A DNA stretch of 64,000 bases from contig NZ_MQUQ01000005.1 in the NCBI RefSeq assembly GCF_001953865.1, positions 445,401-509,400 of the forward strand, in the 5' to 3' direction. Each line of letters begins with the position of its first letter. Within the stretch, counting starts at the first letter, position 1. The notes beneath the pieces were generated by a model. It made no database searches, had not been told where the DNA came from, and was given only the letters and a program-made list of their open reading frames with translations. This document shows, piece by piece, positions 59,953 through 64,000 of this stretch. The position numbers and the translations under genes are program-made. Origin of the DNA: Amycolatopsis coloradensis (lineage in GTDB: Bacteria; Actinomycetota; Actinomycetes; Mycobacteriales; Pseudonocardiaceae).

Positions 59953-59981
59953 TCGCGCGGCGAACTGTCGGTGCCCCCACG

Positions 59982-59987
59982 TAGGCT
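59982..59987 (+). promoter_or_regulatory. -10 box TAGGCT for leaderless mfd
   Basis: TAGGCT ends 6 bases before the mfd GTG at 59994, no Shine-Dalgarno. Confidence 0.6.
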
Positions 59988-59993
59988 AGGACG

Positions 59994-63563
<3,570 letters not shown>

Positions 63564-63631
63564 GCGAACCCGAATCGCGACTTACGACCCGGTTCTCTCG
63601 CCGGGGCCGGTATGAGAGGGTAGGCCCTGTG

Positions 63632-64000
63632 ATGCGGATCATGGGGCGCCGTCGCGCGCTGGTCGGGGTTCTTGCCGGGTCTCTCCTCCTCGCCGGGTGC
63701 AACGCCGGACCAGGTCAGGTCGGTGCGGCGGTGATCGTCGACGGCGAGTCCGTTTCGGTGGATCGCGTGCAGCAGCTGATCGACAAGGCCGTCCGTGAAC
63801 ATCCGTACGGGCAGCAGCTCGCCAAGGAGCACAAGCTCGACCTCGTCGGCCGCGAGATCGTGCGGCAGGAGATCCTCCACGACCTCACCGAGCGAGCCGC
63901 CCAGCGCGAAGGCGTCCAGGTCGACGAGTCCCTCGTCGTGGCCGCGTTGCAGAACGATCCGCTGGCGAAGCCGATGGAGGCCAAACAGCAGAACGATCCC
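63632..64000 (+). CDS. SurA-N-like lipoprotein, N-terminal part (3' end outside window)
   Basis: 123 codons are visible. Signal peptide RRRALVGVLAGSLLLAGC gives a lipobox LLAGC. The mature start (AVIVDGESVSVDRVQQLIDKAV... LVGREIVRQEILHDLTERAAQREGVQVDE) is the SurA N-terminal chaperone pattern found in actinobacterial lipoproteins beside mfd. Likely a folding helper at the outer face of the membrane. The frame runs off the window edge. Confidence 0.85.
   Translation, partial: MRIMGRRRALVGVLAGSLLLAGCNAGPGQVGAAVIVDGESVSVDRVQQLIDKAVREHPYGQQLAKEHKLDLVGREIVRQEILHDLTERAAQREGVQVDESLVVAALQNDPLAKPMEAKQQNDP

Overview
The window looks like chromosomal core DNA of a high-GC actinobacterium of the Pseudonocardiales, most likely Amycolatopsis or a close relative. 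That is an inference from strong G/C third-position bias, frequent GTG starts, F420-type oxidoreductases, Pmt/RpfB/SepX-type genes and a DasR-like box; no rRNA is present to settle it. Gene order follows from memory the Mycobacterium tuberculosis block Rv0992c to Rv1020: glpR/sepX, rimJ-like, glp/moeA1, 5-FCL, uridylyltransferase, pmt, rsmI, pabB, metG, tatD, rpfB, ksgA, ispE, acyl-AMP ligase, pth, rplY, prs, glmU, TetR and mfd. Accessory genes sit between these anchors.

Layout. 1-608: right end of an integrated element (partial tyrosine integrase) against the 3' end of tRNA-Ala(CGC). 753-5874: divisome genes sepX and glp with a GNAT gene, divergent from 5-FCL and a eukaryotic-type UDP-glucose pyrophosphorylase. 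5871-9479: ArsR, small coiled-coil membrane protein, MMPL transporter and a frameshifted methyltransferase. 9508-15188: GNAT, DUF2786 and FAD proteins, then a regulatory island with two TetR genes, an SGNH hydrolase and a MOSC protein around twin palindromic operators. 15195-20724: GH20 hexosaminidase with a DasR-like box, PrpE, and a membrane Ser/Thr kinase of unusual topology. 20814-30210: lipoprotein, Pmt, RsmI, QsdR-type regulator with quinone reductase, PabB, degenerate GH25-like protein, and a PadR-controlled DrrAB-type exporter. 30273-43094: metG, tatD, rpfB, rsmA, ispE, ABC-F and acyl-AMP ligase. 43145-50841: two small DivIVA-repeat proteins, pth-rplY, lipoprotein, oxidoreductases and glmU-prs. 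50886-64000: GGDEF protein, tRNA-Gln, desaturase, TetR, small enzymes, mfd and a SurA-like lipoprotein.

The most unusual locus is 37111-38423, between rsmA and ispE. An S-box (SAM) riboswitch carries in the 3' strand of its P1 helix the Shine-Dalgarno of a 33-codon leader peptide. Downstream is an orphan MetN-like ATPase in which the Q-loop, signature, catalytic glutamate and H-switch are all altered while Walker A and the C-terminal NIL domain remain. It has no permease or binding protein beside it, which suggests a SAM-controlled sensor or regulator rather than a transporter.

A second recurring theme is leaderless expression: about a dozen genes have a TANNNT box ending 6-8 bases before the start codon and no Shine-Dalgarno. 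A third is long perfect hairpins at gene ends, two of which share the 17-base core AGCAAGGGACCTTTGCT.
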